A DNA stretch of 64,000 nucleotides from Dichotomocladium elegans (taxonomy: Eukaryota; Mucoromycota; Mucoromycetes; Mucorales; Lichtheimiaceae), in contig JAIXMN010000006.1 of NCBI GenBank assembly GCA_025716815.1, positions 1,364,001 through 1,428,000 on the forward strand. The letters run 5' to 3'. The notes under the pieces were generated by a model. It was given only the letters and a program-made list of their open reading frames with translations. It searched no databases and was not told the origin of the DNA. A program made the position numbers and the translations under genes. Shown piece after piece: positions 45,219-56,922 of this stretch. Within the stretch, counting starts at the first letter, position 1. The number at the start of each line of letters is the position of its first letter.

Positions 45219-45363
45219 CCATAGATGATTACGGAATGGAGGATCCATGACACCGCGCTATAATCGGATCCACTCCCAGAATCCTTTTCCTTCTATTTTT
45301 CTCTCACTGGGTTTTTATCAGGTTTTACCGACCTGAGGATGGTACGAGTGGGACAGGGACATG
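45219..45363 (+). repeat. Three-copy island repeat, copy 3 (partial)
   Basis: About 145 bp matching the left part of 42655-43051: ATGATTACGG, GGATCCATGAC, CACTGGGTTTTTAT and GGTTTTACCGACCTGAGGATGG. It breaks off after GACAGGGACATGG. Confidence 0.72.
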
Positions 45364-45690
45364 GAGGACTACTACGTACCTTTTGCATACGCATCTCAAG
45401 AGTAATTACTTCCTTTTCTGTCTCTTGAACTGTTGAGTTGAATATCGAAACTATGAAGATATACTTTCTAAAATTAATGCTCTAAACAGATTTGAGCTAT
45501 TCGCTCTTTCACAGTGTGAATTGCCCGCATATAGAAACAGGTATCGGCTGAAATCACGCGCGTTACACAGTGGGAATGCGGAAGGAAGCAAAATGGGGCA
45601 TTTTCTCAAGAATGCGCCGCTAAACTTCTTTCTCTTCGATAATAACCTACCCACTGCAATTCAATTGCTGGGCCATCGGCTATTAACATT

Positions 45691-48052
45691 ATGCCAGCCA
45701 CGACAAGTGAAGTCAGGCACGATTCGATTATCCAGTCTCTGGAAAATTTGTGGCTGCCTCGCCGCCGGAGCAGCATGTCGTCATCTACTTCGAGCAATTT
45801 TGAACATGTACATACTAATACCGACAACACCTGGGACTCAACAACTAGCAACAAAGATCATCGTATAGATAATGGGGCATTGGCAGATGATCCGCTCGTC
45901 AAAGGTGACCGACCGTCCTCGAATCAGATCAAGCTGCATACTACCATATCCGATAATAATCTAGCAGAAGAAATGAAACGTGGAGGCCCATTTTTGCCTT
46001 CCATGATAGCAGAGGCCATGGCATCGACGCGTGGACTTGATCGGCTAGTTGATTATTCCAGTCCTTTGACCGCGAGAGGCGCACCATCGCGGTCCTTACC
46101 GACGGTGAATCGGGCACAGGTGTTGATCGAGCGGCTCGATGGCTGGAGACACGTTCTCAAGGAAGCGACGATATGGCTTGAAGAAGTCGCGAAGATCAAT
46201 GCTCAGAGTAGCCAGCAGTATTATCGGCATACGTTACCCCATGTCGAATGGAATGATAGACAAATACAGCGGAACACAGCCATCGGTGCCACTGTCTTAG
46301 GACTTCGGTTTCTAACTGCACAGGTTATAGCAAAACAGAAATCCGCAACCGCAAAAATAAGAAAAGAATACGTTGAACAACTGAAGGAATTAAGAAAGGA
46401 ATGCAAAACCAGACTCGAAAACCTGAAAACTAGCCAGCTGCTTCATACAGGAGAGCTCCTGAAATTCGCAGAGAACACACAGAAGCATATTAAGCAGCTT
46501 GAGAAACTCTGTAAGGCAGCAGACTTGGCGGGTGGTCGAGTAAAGCATGACCCATGGCTTGAGAATCTTTGTAAGCTAATAGGGGGAAAGTGACAGGCAG
46601 AGAAAGGGCTGCTGTTGACTTTTGTGCTTTAAAATTTAGATGTGCTTTGTAGCCTCAAGGCAGAGACCGATGAAGACAATCGCCTTCGGAAGCTGATGGG
46701 TACAATCCAGCAGCAAACGGCAGAACTCGAAAGTCGCATCATTGCGGTGCTTAAACCTTCGCTTCTGTTTTGCTACAACCACTTTTCTGGAGAGTTGAGC
46801 GCGTTTCCAGAGAGAACAGAATGGCACAAAGAACGCCTGGAGCGGATCGATGCAAGCAAGGAGTGGTCAAAATTTCTTTCTAACGAAAAGGATCTTGTTC
46901 AGAATGCGAACGATCCCATCCGCGATTATCTGCAGATCAACTACAAGAACAAAAACCATCGCTCGGCCATAGCGATCTTTAGCGGAAATGCTGTCCGCCA
47001 AGCTGGAGGGGTGAGAAAACAGTGTACAGAGCGATTCTATGTGCTTACACATTGTAAGTATACACGGATTGAAAGGTGCATACACAATTGGCAACTAAGA
47101 AATTCGGGATATGCTAGGCGGTTTTCTCCACGAATTTTCCCTTAAAGATAAAGTTACGCCTATTAATTCTGTGTTCATCCCGAACACAAAAGTTACTCCA
47201 TCAATCAGTATGGACTGTGCTCCAGATAATAACCATCCTCCTCCTGGAGGATATACGATTGAAATCAAGCGTACGGCAACTCTTCAGCGGGAAAAAACGA
47301 TTGTACTCCGTTTGAAGGACAGAGAAGAGCTGATCGCCTGGAGTCGGCCATTAATAGAGGTGTCGTCGCGCTATAAGTCTACCCCTTCTTGGAAGAGAAT
47401 TCAGCGGCGCAGCACAACAGCAGGCGGTGTGAATAAAAAACTTGTACCAGAAGCTGGCAAGCTTGGCTCCTCTGATTCCCACTTGCCGGGGAAATCAGCC
47501 ACACATTCATTGAAAATAACAAAGTCTGACTCAGATCTCGTCAGACGTCGGCCAAGTGACCCTTTTGTCTCACTCTCGCCTGACCTTTCTCTGAAGAGAA
47601 GATCCTCGGACGATATCTTCACCGGTGCCTACACCGCAACAAAACTCGTTGATGAGGATGTTCCGGCAGAGGCTAACCAAAATGAATCAGCTGTAACTGA
47701 TCAAGTATGGCATCCCCTCGGGCATCGCCGTCAGGAAGATGTAGTAGACACCGAGAAGAAAAACGATGAATTACCGACTGAAGATCGATACAAAGTTGCT
47801 GCTATCAATCCTATAGCCACTGTGTCAACATTAGCAGCCCATGAAGGCATTATCACAGAATCTGGAAATATACGATGGGAAGAAAAGGACAATACAAAAT
47901 CAGATCAATCCGTCGTGCCCTTCGAGAGGGAAACTTCAACTTGCTCTCTTCCACAGCATCATCCTGTTGTCATTTCTTACAGCCCATTTGGGATAGACGA
48001 AGAGGGCAATGATGAGGACGATGATGACAGCATCATGGACGATGCTTTCTAA
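45691..48052 (+). CDS. Slm1/Slm2-like protein: F-BAR-like helical region plus PH domain
   Basis: Three exons: 45691-46570, 46640-47053 and 47118-48052, 742 residues, close to yeast Slm1. Introns use GTAAGC...TTTAG and GTAAGT...GCTAG, both phase 1. The N-terminal part is disordered. From about residue 140 a long helical, coiled-coil region follows (VLIERLDGWRHVLKEATIWL through AKIRKEYVEQLKELRKECK), as in the SLM F-BAR domain. A PH domain spans about 410-530: GNAVRQAGGV, ERFYVLTHC-GFLHEF, then IEIKRTATLQREKTIVLRLKDREELIAW. The tail is Ser-rich with several basic phospho-type sites (RRRPSDP, KRRSSDD) and ends in an acidic DDDDS run. Slm proteins bind PI(4,5)P2 at the plasma membrane and act with TORC2 and calcineurin; that role is inferred from the family. 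Confidence 0.83.
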
Positions 48053-48425
48053 CTATTATATGCCAACGACGCTTATTTATTAGAAACTATCATAATGTAA
48101 CTACCTACTGTCATGGTACCATAATTCTTACTGAAATATCGATCCATCTTTCCCGAAAAATTAAAAAACAAGAAGGATAGTACTTTGTTCTAGATGATTG
48201 TTCCTAATTTTCGCCATAAGAAGGAAGGTGTTTTTGACCCTTTGACTGACCTATAAGCGAATGGATGGACTATCAGTAAAAGGTATCTTCCAATAGGTCT
48301 TGCGCTCAACCTTGTAGAACTGTATGGGAATCGAATATTTTTATTTGACCGCAGGAGCTTCTGCTAATTGGTATAACAGCCCCAAGAAGCCGAGAGACGG
48401 TGAATGTTTGACGAGAGGGAATATT
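48053..48425. other. Short convergent intergenic region
   Basis: 373 bases between two convergent stop codons. AT-rich, with a TTAAAAAACAAG-type stretch; presumably the two 3' UTRs. Nothing else is seen. Confidence 0.4.
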
Positions 48426-50418
48426 TTATAGACGGTATATGAAATTTGCATTCTCGCCATCCGTAATATCAGAAGCCACAGCTGCTTGATGTCCAGTCGC
48501 TCCTGCAGATAGTCGTTCGCGGTTTACCTTTGCCATTGACCATCGAGTAAAGAGTAGCAAAACAATGGATATTACATTTGCTGCAATATAGGCGATCATT
48601 CCTCCAAGGTATAAAGGCTTCTGCCAGTCCACCATCATTAGAGGGCCGGCAAAGTTGCCAATCTATTACGACATATAAGACATATTAGGTACGACACAAA
48701 TCAAATATAATATCTCACTCGTTTTGTGGCATTAAGCCCACTTACTGTATAAAAAACGATGATGCATGAACTGTAGAAGAGTTTTTTCGTATAACCCGAC
48801 ACGTTATTCGCAACCGATACCAGTAACATCGTGTACGCTGCGGCGTAGGACCAGCACAGATAGAGACCGAGAAGCTTGGCTTTGGGAAGAGGAATAGCAA
48901 CCAAAAGGACAAGTCCAACAATGGAAAAGCCAAGCATAACACAGGCGATGTAGAGGGTGTTGCCGTAACGCTTATTGTACCAGATGGCAGCAATAATGTA
49001 AATGACATCAATAATACCAGCAGGTACGGAAAGCAAAATTGAATTAACACCCTAAAGAAAGGAAGATGAGCACGAGCTCAGGCATACGTCTATATGTTCC
49101 CTAAACTATCGCTTCTCACAGCCCTGACATATAAAAAGAATAGATTACCGAAAACCCGAAACCATTGGTGATGATGCTGCTAAAGGTGTTCAATGCCCCA
49201 TTCTGGAGGTTGATGAGCATCGATGCCAGAATATAAGAGTAGAGGCGTGGCTCCTTGAGCGCCTCAAGCATCTGGTAATATTTGATTTCTTGAGTGATCA
49301 CGACAGCATTGTCACGGATGCGCTCTTCTACGGCTTGCTCCTGTTCAGGCGTTAAATTTAAGAAGCGAGAGCGAGGATTATCGATTAGCCCGAAGAAGAG
49401 GATTATACCGAAGCTTATGGTCACAACGCCGAGGATGAGCATCAACCTAAAGCAAAGAGAAATGCAAGTGGGATTGTTAAGGAATAATTTTCCGATTTTC
49501 TCTCTTTAGTATTTACCATTGCCACGCGCCATGACCATGGACACCTTCCATAGTTTGGCCTACACCATATCCAATAAATCCACCGACTGCTAGCGCAATA
49601 CCATTGCAGATATATATCATGCCTATGACCGGATGAGATTTTTCTCTGGAGATAAGAAATCCATACAGATATGACAAAGATGCAGTATGTAGTTTACCAA
49701 TGCGTCCAGCCTGTTCACGCCGACGATACATTGCGCTGATAAGCATAATGCAGCAGGGATATATGGCTGCCTCAAAGAAACCTAGCAGAAACCGAAGCCC
49801 TGCTAGCTGCTGGAAGTTTTTGGCCATGAAAGTGACTGCAAGCACTAGACCCCATAGGATTACAAGTGCGCCGACATACTTGGAGAGACGTACACGCTGC
49901 AAAACGAGCTGATTGACAGGCTTTTTTTTTTTGCACATATGGTTGGACGTGATCAATAAAAAAGAAGCTGCTCTATGCTTATATGCTTAGAACGCGGGTT
50001 ACCTGATAAACTAGGTATCCTAAATAGAACAAGGAGCCCAGCCAGCTAAATTGGCTTCCTGTTGTCCCCGTAGCCTCCTTAATTCCCAACACCCCGGCAT
50101 AGTTCAGCGTCGATTTGTCAAAGAACTAAAGTACAGCACCAGAGATTTAGGACTATTAGCCGCCTTCCATACTGCGCATCACAAATGGGTTAATTTTGCT
50201 ATAGTTCTCTACCTGGAGAAAATTTAGCGCTGCAACGAACGGCATCACATAGATGTAGTCTAGTTTCCGAACAAGCGCTTTTTCAGCATCGCTTTGAACG
50301 TAGACATGTTCACCCTTGAGATCGTAATCTTTTCTGAGTGCCTCATCGTCGTGATTTGCTATTGATGCATCTGAGGAAGGCTCTTTACAAATAGACCCTT
50401 CTTTCTCAGAGTTCATTG
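48426..50418 (-). CDS. MFS transporter, allantoate permease (Dal5/anion:cation symporter) family
   Basis: Seven exons: 50418-50215, 50125-50003, 49920-49698, 49622-49517, 49446-49149, 49051-48746 and 48662-48426, 498 residues. The protein has a hydrophilic N terminus, then about twelve TM helices. Family marks include LDYIYVMPFVAALNFLQ-FFDKSTLNYA in TM1, LGYLVYQPVNQLVLQR, the RFLLGFFEAAIYPCCIML motif, and a large central loop with FLNLTPEQEQAVEERIR. These match the fungal allantoate/ureidosuccinate permease family, which imports organic anions with cations at the plasma membrane. The true substrate is unknown. The FFDK-to-NYA junction and the other six close in frame exactly. It is convergent with the Slm1-like gene. 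Confidence 0.9.
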
Positions 50419-53400
50419 TCGTTGTCCGATGGTGCAAAAGTAAAGCGAGAAGAAAGTTGTACGCAGAAAGTCGAAGGGTATCATATAAAATAAGATCTTT
50501 GTCCAACTTCACCATCTTGTGTGGCCTTAATCCGCTGGATAAGTAACCCAGTGACACCATCTCAGGATTTTAGCACGACAGAGGTCCTTGCTATGTAAAA
50601 TGGCAGTTCTGTAGCACAAAAGTTGGGTCTAGCTAATAACAGCGAGGATGTTGGGAAAAGTATAGGATTCTAAATTACCATAGATTTAAATGCGCCTAAT
50701 ATTACTATGATGAAAGCTCTTGCCTTGATACCGAGACTTTATAGACCAACGTTAAAGAGGATAGGAATGGGCGGTAGAAATACATCGACCAATCGGGTAC
50801 GTCTGGGTAACAGAGGTCTTATCATGTGCAAGCATAGGTGAATGTTGAGGTGGCATAGTGTTGTTCCACCGTTTGACAGCAGCGGTTTAGTACGGAGCTA
50901 TCGATGGCTTGATAAAGCGTTTTTTTCCTTTTTAAAAAAACAAAAACAAAAATAAAAGTAGCCTGGAGGAATTCTTTTTTCATATGTATTCGATGAGAAC
51001 AGGTCATCTCTAATGAACAGATCCGAAATGAGAAATTGAAGTGAAGGGTGTATTCTTGGCAGCGAGAATACCATGCGTAGGCGACTCTTCGTTAAAACTC
51101 TAAACTGGAGCGCCGAACATCGTGTGCTACATATTTTTGAAGCGCAGAAAAGTATGCCCACACTTTCAACCGATCAAGGAATACAATCGTGCAACATTGT
51201 TTTCTTCCTTCTTGTGATACTGATCTGAGTTCGTATGGGTCTTTTTCGTCCATTGCAGCCTAACTTTGATCGGTTTACCGACTTTTTGTTACAAAATGCT
51301 CTCGTTGGCCGCCCCAATATAATCGATAGGCAACATCATCACCGGAGTGTGTGGAGCAGCCCAACAATACTTTATTTTCCAAAATAAATTCCGCATACAA
51401 GATAAAATAATGCCGCATAAAGTTATCAGCAGACAAGAAAAAAGATTTCGCACCGTGGATAGCAAACCGTTAGTACTCAAAAAAATTAATCCTTCCCCAC
51501 ACTCTTTAACCTATACCCACGTCTATGGGGTTAACTAGATATATGCTGGCAATAATCAGCACAGAGATATCGAGGGGGACGGGAGAGCAGCGAGACAGGC
51601 GACAGGGGATGCGCGCAGCCGGCGACGTCACTGCTGGGCATTTGGCCAACGCGGCAAATTAACCCCGGAGGGACGAGGGAAAACACCAGGAACGCACAAA
51701 AAAGCGCACGGGAACACGGCGAGGAGTAACAGCAGAACCTCTGTTATTTCTAGGAAATCAAGGTGGAATAGGGGAGTGGGCGACAATGATAACTTCCTTT
51801 AGATAATTCACATCTACGACGCTCACCGTTGCTGCTTCACAATAATTGCCTTATACTAGACATTTAACATAATGTCTACAGATAATGTAAAAGGGCTGTT
51901 TTTTTCGTAGGTAGACCTGGTTGTGCTGTCGACAGACGTCATTTTCTTAGTTTTCCATAAAATATATATAACATAGATCTTCTCCTGTAGCTATCAAGTT
52001 TTCTTTGTTTCGGGCTTCAGTCAGATTCAGCAGGACAACCTGGCACAAGGAGAGGATCATCTAATAGATAAAAGAACAACTATACTATGGAAGGGTCATC
52101 TTAAAGCTTCCAAAAGAAACAGTAATTGTGATTTAGGATATGGGAAAATAGAAAAACAAATATCGTAGTTTCATATACGAAATAACCGGAATAATTCGTG
52201 TCAGAATCAAAACGTCAACAATGCTGCATTGCACGGCAATCCGCGGAGTCCGTTGGCTCCATAAATTTGCATATCTCATAGCAGCCCATTCCCATTATCT
52301 CGTTCATACATGCATGTTAAGGAGACACACAAACAGTGATTCAAGAGAAGGGGCATTTAGCTCCAAGCATTGCATCAAGTGTAATGGAATCTATTAGAAT
52401 GCTGAAATCCTTTGATAATAATTAGCATTAAGATTACCCATATGCAGCTTACGTAAGGAGCGAGTCCGTGCTGAGAGCCATGGGCTATATACTGAATCAT
52501 AGTTGTTGTCGTTATGCAGTGGCTCTATGGATTTTCAGCTCTTTGTACTGCCATCCATGTCAGAGCCTGATTTGAATATGTGTACGATTATGCTAGCATC
52601 ATCAATTATGAAATCATACCAAAAGTAATCTCGGATCCGATATCTTCTCTTATTCATTCTTCACTATCTCTGTTTTACATATCGATATACATACCATGGT
52701 GGTATCTCTAGACTTGTCACAAGTCATGTCATGGTTTTTCCCTATTACGTCAGTTAACTAGACACCTGTAAGAATGAGAGACGAATCCTTCGAAATCGCT
52801 CAATTTCAAGCTATTCGATGCTTCGCCGGTCGGATCATCGATGTCTCACTTTCCAAGTACCTATTATGTTTTATTTTTCTCGTCAAAACCGAACAAAATT
52901 TTCAATAGGATTGGATTCAGGCCAGTAGGATGGAAGATAGGTGCATCGATACCCTCACCCTTATCAACAGGTGCATTATCCATTATCAAATAAGGGCCCT
53001 TCATATCTTCAAACATATCCATGTCATCCATGGTAGCTTCAATAATGCCCAATTACAGTTGCTTTACTTGCAACCATGGAGTTTTCCGTTCGTGTTCTTT
53101 TTTTTTTTGGCTGGTGGTTTTGAGAGTCTCAAGCTACATTAAGGATGCCTGATGCCGAAATAGCTCCCACGATTGTAGTCGTTTTCGCTCTTATTTTAGC
53201 ACTGTAACTGCTGTTGAAGTCCATTCTTGGGTCATGTCATGCTGCGCTTCATGTTAATATGGAATACAGATTCATCGAGGAAAGCAAAGCCCCCCCAAAG
53301 TCAATATCATTCATGTCCCATCGGCGCAACTAATCAAGATTACAGGCTGAAACCGAGCGTTTTTCAATGACAATTTGCATTCATCCTTCATAAATTGACG

Positions 53401-54747
53401 GAGCGTCGCTTTCGATACTCTAGAACTTCAAATCTCTGGAGCAACTGCCTCATCAATTATTCTAGGACAATCGATGGATTCTCATTAATCCATCTAAGAT
53501 AGCACTCTTATGCTCTTCGTTAAGGATACGTGATCAATCTCTGCCTCTACGTTTTAAAATGCTATCAAGGTCCTTTTCATACTGTGATGCACATCACTGA
53601 GCTGACCGAACATGGATTCCTCGCTGTTTGCAGCAGCCGATGCACTCGCGACCTTCCCCAAAATCATTTTTGAGAAGTATGAGCTTGTCTTTGTCGCCGT
53701 ACATTTGTCACCTTGCGACTTCAGAACTGCTAGGACACGACTTCCATTTCGAGTGGTATTAGGTTCTTTTTTTTTTTTTTTGCTCCAGGATCCCATGCCA
53801 GTGCAATTATTCAAAAGTAATCGGCGGTCAGCTTTCGCTTTCGGTAAAAACATTGGCTTCTCTTTTCATCTGATGCCCAACTTAACAAATGCACCACCTA
53901 GATCTGAAAAGACAAAATGATACGGAATGTCCCCGGTCTTCTTTGAACAGCCAGCTAATGCAATCATGTAGTATCAAGATTCAGTATCTTAGGTATCGAG
54001 GATCGGTAACGGTCGAGGGGAAATAGCTTACTGTCGGAGAAACGACCTTGGGAAGTTAGTTATATGCCGTGGTCGAAGAAAAGCTGGATACGAATGATTG
54101 CTTTCTGCAGATGTTCAGTCATCTTGTTCGTACCCTTCTCTGACAAATAGATGCATAACTGCTGTTTACTAGCAGAATTTTTTATGCCATACGAGCCTTT
54201 TTATGTGGCTGATAGTGGAAGTATTACTTGTATTCCAATGCTAGGGTTCTCCAGAAAGTTATGTTATGCCATCTTCAGAGGACAAATAATGAGTAACGTG
54301 ACGCATTGAAACGTCGCGTTGACATAAGAAAAGCAATCGTGACCGGCAAGTCTGCCGCGTGCGTTTATAATCAGCATCTATGCATGCATACAGAGATGTG
54401 TACTGTCGAAGTACGTGTGAATATCTCATTGATGATACTATCGTCAGCGGGATTCTAAGGCCCCAATCCTCAGTGGTCCTTCTTCAATATATACCATACG
54501 GTATTTTTTGCCATCCCTCAAAACATCAGCATGTATGTTAGCAATAACAAGCGGACTGGTCATATAAAGCATCAATAATTCTATTTATACATCCGGCCAT
54601 AAATCTACATGATGCTTTGGGCTGGCCATGGGCAAGGGCGGTGTGCTAAGGATTGAGCTATAGTAAGTGCATATTTGCGCAGAGATGTATCTCCGTATAA
54701 AAGTGTGCGTGTGTGTGTATTATGTGGTGATTGATAATATTATTCTT
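50419..54747. other. Second repeat-rich intergenic tract
   Basis: About 4.3 kb, AT-rich apart from a GC-rich patch near 51570-51735. It contains a decayed Tc1/mariner transposase (listed separately). No intact gene is seen. The right part (54000-54700) resembles mobile-element debris but I could not identify a family. Confidence 0.5.
52860..53570 (-). pseudogene. Decayed Tc1/mariner-type DDE transposase
   Basis: Read on the minus strand, broken frames show DDE_3-type landmarks in order. DESVFHINMKRS (first catalytic Asp region) comes first, then RAKTTTIVGAI-like coding, GPYLIMDNAPVDKGEGIDA (second Asp in IMDNAP), and a degraded GLNPI segment where the canonical sequence is S-P-x-LNPIE. Frameshifts and stops separate them, and only a 62-codon piece (53052-52864) remains open. 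The element cannot encode an active enzyme. Ends and inverted repeats were not resolved. Confidence 0.7.
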
Positions 54748-56268
54748 TTAGAAGCCTTCCCACTAGAGATGAGGACAGTAAATAACCACATCTGAAAACA
54801 ATCAATCTTTCATATACTTACGGCATTTTGCTGACCGTTATCCAAAGCCTGAGCAATGCGAGCATCGTTGCCATAATTCGGCCATAAGGAAGCAATAAAT
54901 GTGTATGCGCCGCGCTTCAAGGTATTCAGGAGCGTTTGGGGCTGTATAGGAGCTGGTGACTGCTGCTGCGGCTGTTGCTGTTCCCGCTGGTCTTCTCTAA
55001 CCTGTCGCTGTCGAAGGCTAGAATCGCCATTGCCATTATTGGCATCCATACCCGTTGAAAAATCCTGTTGCTCATCTAATCTTGGTGGCGCTCGGGCTAT
55101 CGTTATTTAAGACGATTGGCAAAAACCAGTTTTCCCTGACTCCCCTCTTTGAAGACATGCTTACCTGTTGGTTCAGCTTGCGGAGCTGGGGGAGGTGGAG
55201 CTTGATGCTGACGTCTTGGTGCTCCATTCAGATCCTCTACCCGTATCTGACGAACAATAAAACGTAGGCGGCCAGTTTGATATAGAAAGAAGATGAAAGC
55301 AATGGCGTGGAAAAATAGGATGCGTTCCAGGCTAGCATCTTGGCAGAGGATAAAAAGGACAAAGATAAGCTTAAGCGCAAGCCATATTGATGTTGCACGT
55401 TGGACATTATTCTCTCGCGGTCGCACAGCAGGTGCTGGTGGTGGAACTGCAGCTCCTGTTCCTGCAATGCCCTGAGCACCATAATTTTGTTGTTGCTGCT
55501 GTTGCTGTTGGTAATGCTGGAGAAGTGAGGGATCGTATGTAGGGACAAGAACCGGAGCCAGGTAATACTGGCCACTAGAATTGTATATTAATAAGAGTAC
55601 CAACTTAGTTTTAATATTTCTCTTACTTGAGGGCAACGACTTGGTACCCACCCGGCAACATAGATGGGTGTGGTGGTAACGATTGTGCGGGTGCTGTTGT
55701 GCCTGAACCATTCGTCTGTGTCTGTGTTTGTGTTTGTGTCTGCGTGTGCGTCTGCGTCTGTGTCTGTGTCTGTGCCTGTGCCTGCGTATGCGCCTGCGTC
55801 TGTGGCTGGAATGATGATGGGGGCTCAGATGCGAGGGACAATGATGGAGATTCTGTAGCAGCAGAATGATGGAAGCGGGCCGAAGACGACGAACCCGCGC
55901 CAGAGAACGGCAAGGATGGCTTGACGACCAAGTGGAGTGTTGGTGCAATGTTTGCGAAGTCCGTCTACAGTAAATATGCGCAGAAAGAACGAATTCATAT
56001 AATGAGCTTTTCTGATTTATCCATGGCGGGCCAGCAATTTCCATCAATGTACCCGTTCTAGGATCTGTTTCAACACCTCGCCATCGTTGAGGACTTTTCC
56101 ACCAAATATAATCCGCTGATCGTTTACAGCCGGTTTTCTTGGATGAATGTCAAGGATACGCAGCTTCAACTCTCGAATAGTGGCATTCTGATGAGTGTCG
56201 ATTGTTAATGTTTCATGAAGCGATGGGGAGCGGATTTGAACTGTAAACTGCTGATCTGTTGCTTCCAT
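54748..56268 (-). CDS. HERP-like ubiquitin-domain ER membrane protein
   Basis: Exons 56268-56053, 55964-55627, 55574-55165 and 55096-54822, plus a likely last exon of 15 nt at 54762-54748, about 417 residues. The N terminus is a ubiquitin-like domain (FTVQIRSPSL, TIRELKLRIL, QRIIFGGKVLNDGEVL, TLHLVV). A Ser/Gln/Thr-rich linker has a TQTQ repeat. Next come two adjacent TM segments (IWLALKLIFVLFILCQ and RILFFHAIAFIFFLYQTGRLRF), then Pro/Gln-rich tails. This order and the LYQTG motif are those of HERPUD proteins, which scaffold ER-associated degradation with the Hrd1 ligase. If the last intron is kept, the protein ends VSI instead of WEGF. It likely acts in ER quality control. Confidence 0.85.
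55722..55800. repeat. TGTGTC/TGTGCC-type minisatellite coding Thr-Gln repeats
   Basis: Hexamer-like TGTGTT/TGTGTC/TGCGTC units run for about 80 bases. On the minus strand they code alternating Thr/Ala/His-Gln in the HERP-like linker. Length polymorphism is likely. Confidence 0.85.
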
Positions 56269-56922
56269 TGCTGTTTCTCTTTAAAAGAGGGAAAAAGTAA
56301 ATGGGCCGAGTCCAGCGAGCATGAAAAATGAACTAAGATTGCTGCCACGTTGACCAATAATGAGTGCGCTGAGATTGGGTGATATTTGCCTCTCCGCTTT
56401 ACGTTTTTCTATTTATCTAATAGTTGTTGAAAACTCATGCATTAACCTATAGATACTTAATGGATGGTATTTTGCCTGGAATCAGCTATATTTATTGTAG
56501 CTTTGGAATGTATATTCCACGATATTGTTCATCTCATATGCTTTGCAGATTCGTTCCATGTATGATGTGTTTCGAGTTCATCAGCAAACCAACTGCGTAG
56601 GGTGAAAGTTGAGCCTCTGCAATGTATGATGCCATATCTAATATTCCATAGAGTAGCAGATATCGCACACAACCCGGTTTCTCACTGATCAATGCAGAAT
56701 TCCGTTCTTTATCCTCTATCTACAGCAAACTTAGAATGGCCGGGTGATTGGTGTGCTAGGCTGTGGATCGATAATGAGAGGCACATGGTAATTTTCTTTT
56801 CGTCGAGATAAAAAAGGGACACATAAGACAAAGAATGGAACATATACAGAGAATACAGCACAGTGGAATAGATTAGTAAGATATAAAGAAAGAGAGAGAA
56901 TTGCGCTCTCTTTCTCTCTCCC
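56269..56922. other. Intergenic
   Basis: No gene seen. It lies between the start of the HERP-like gene and the stop of the next minus-strand gene, so it holds a 3' UTR and a promoter. A GAGA-rich purine tract near 56888-56900 and its pyrimidine mirror (56907-56920) could form a hairpin just past the stop codon. Confidence 0.35.

Larger units (their letters stand above)
35393..45690. other. AT-rich repeat island (mobile-element graveyard)
   Basis: Ten kilobases with no convincing protein-coding gene. By eye it is clearly AT-richer than the flanks and built of related blocks in both orientations, listed separately: a MITE-like pair, a three-copy repeat, LTR-like fragments and two tRNA genes. 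Left of it (35400-35480) is a CA/TA-rich simple tract. Open frames of 60-110 codons are scattered but match nothing I know. Small hydrophobic frames at minus 41834-42103 and minus 43252-43524 sit in weakly similar contexts. Confidence 0.65.

Noticed and set aside
55627..55869. Plus-strand frames full of Val-Cys repeats
   Set aside because: Antisense shadow of the TG-rich microsatellite inside the HERP-like exon.
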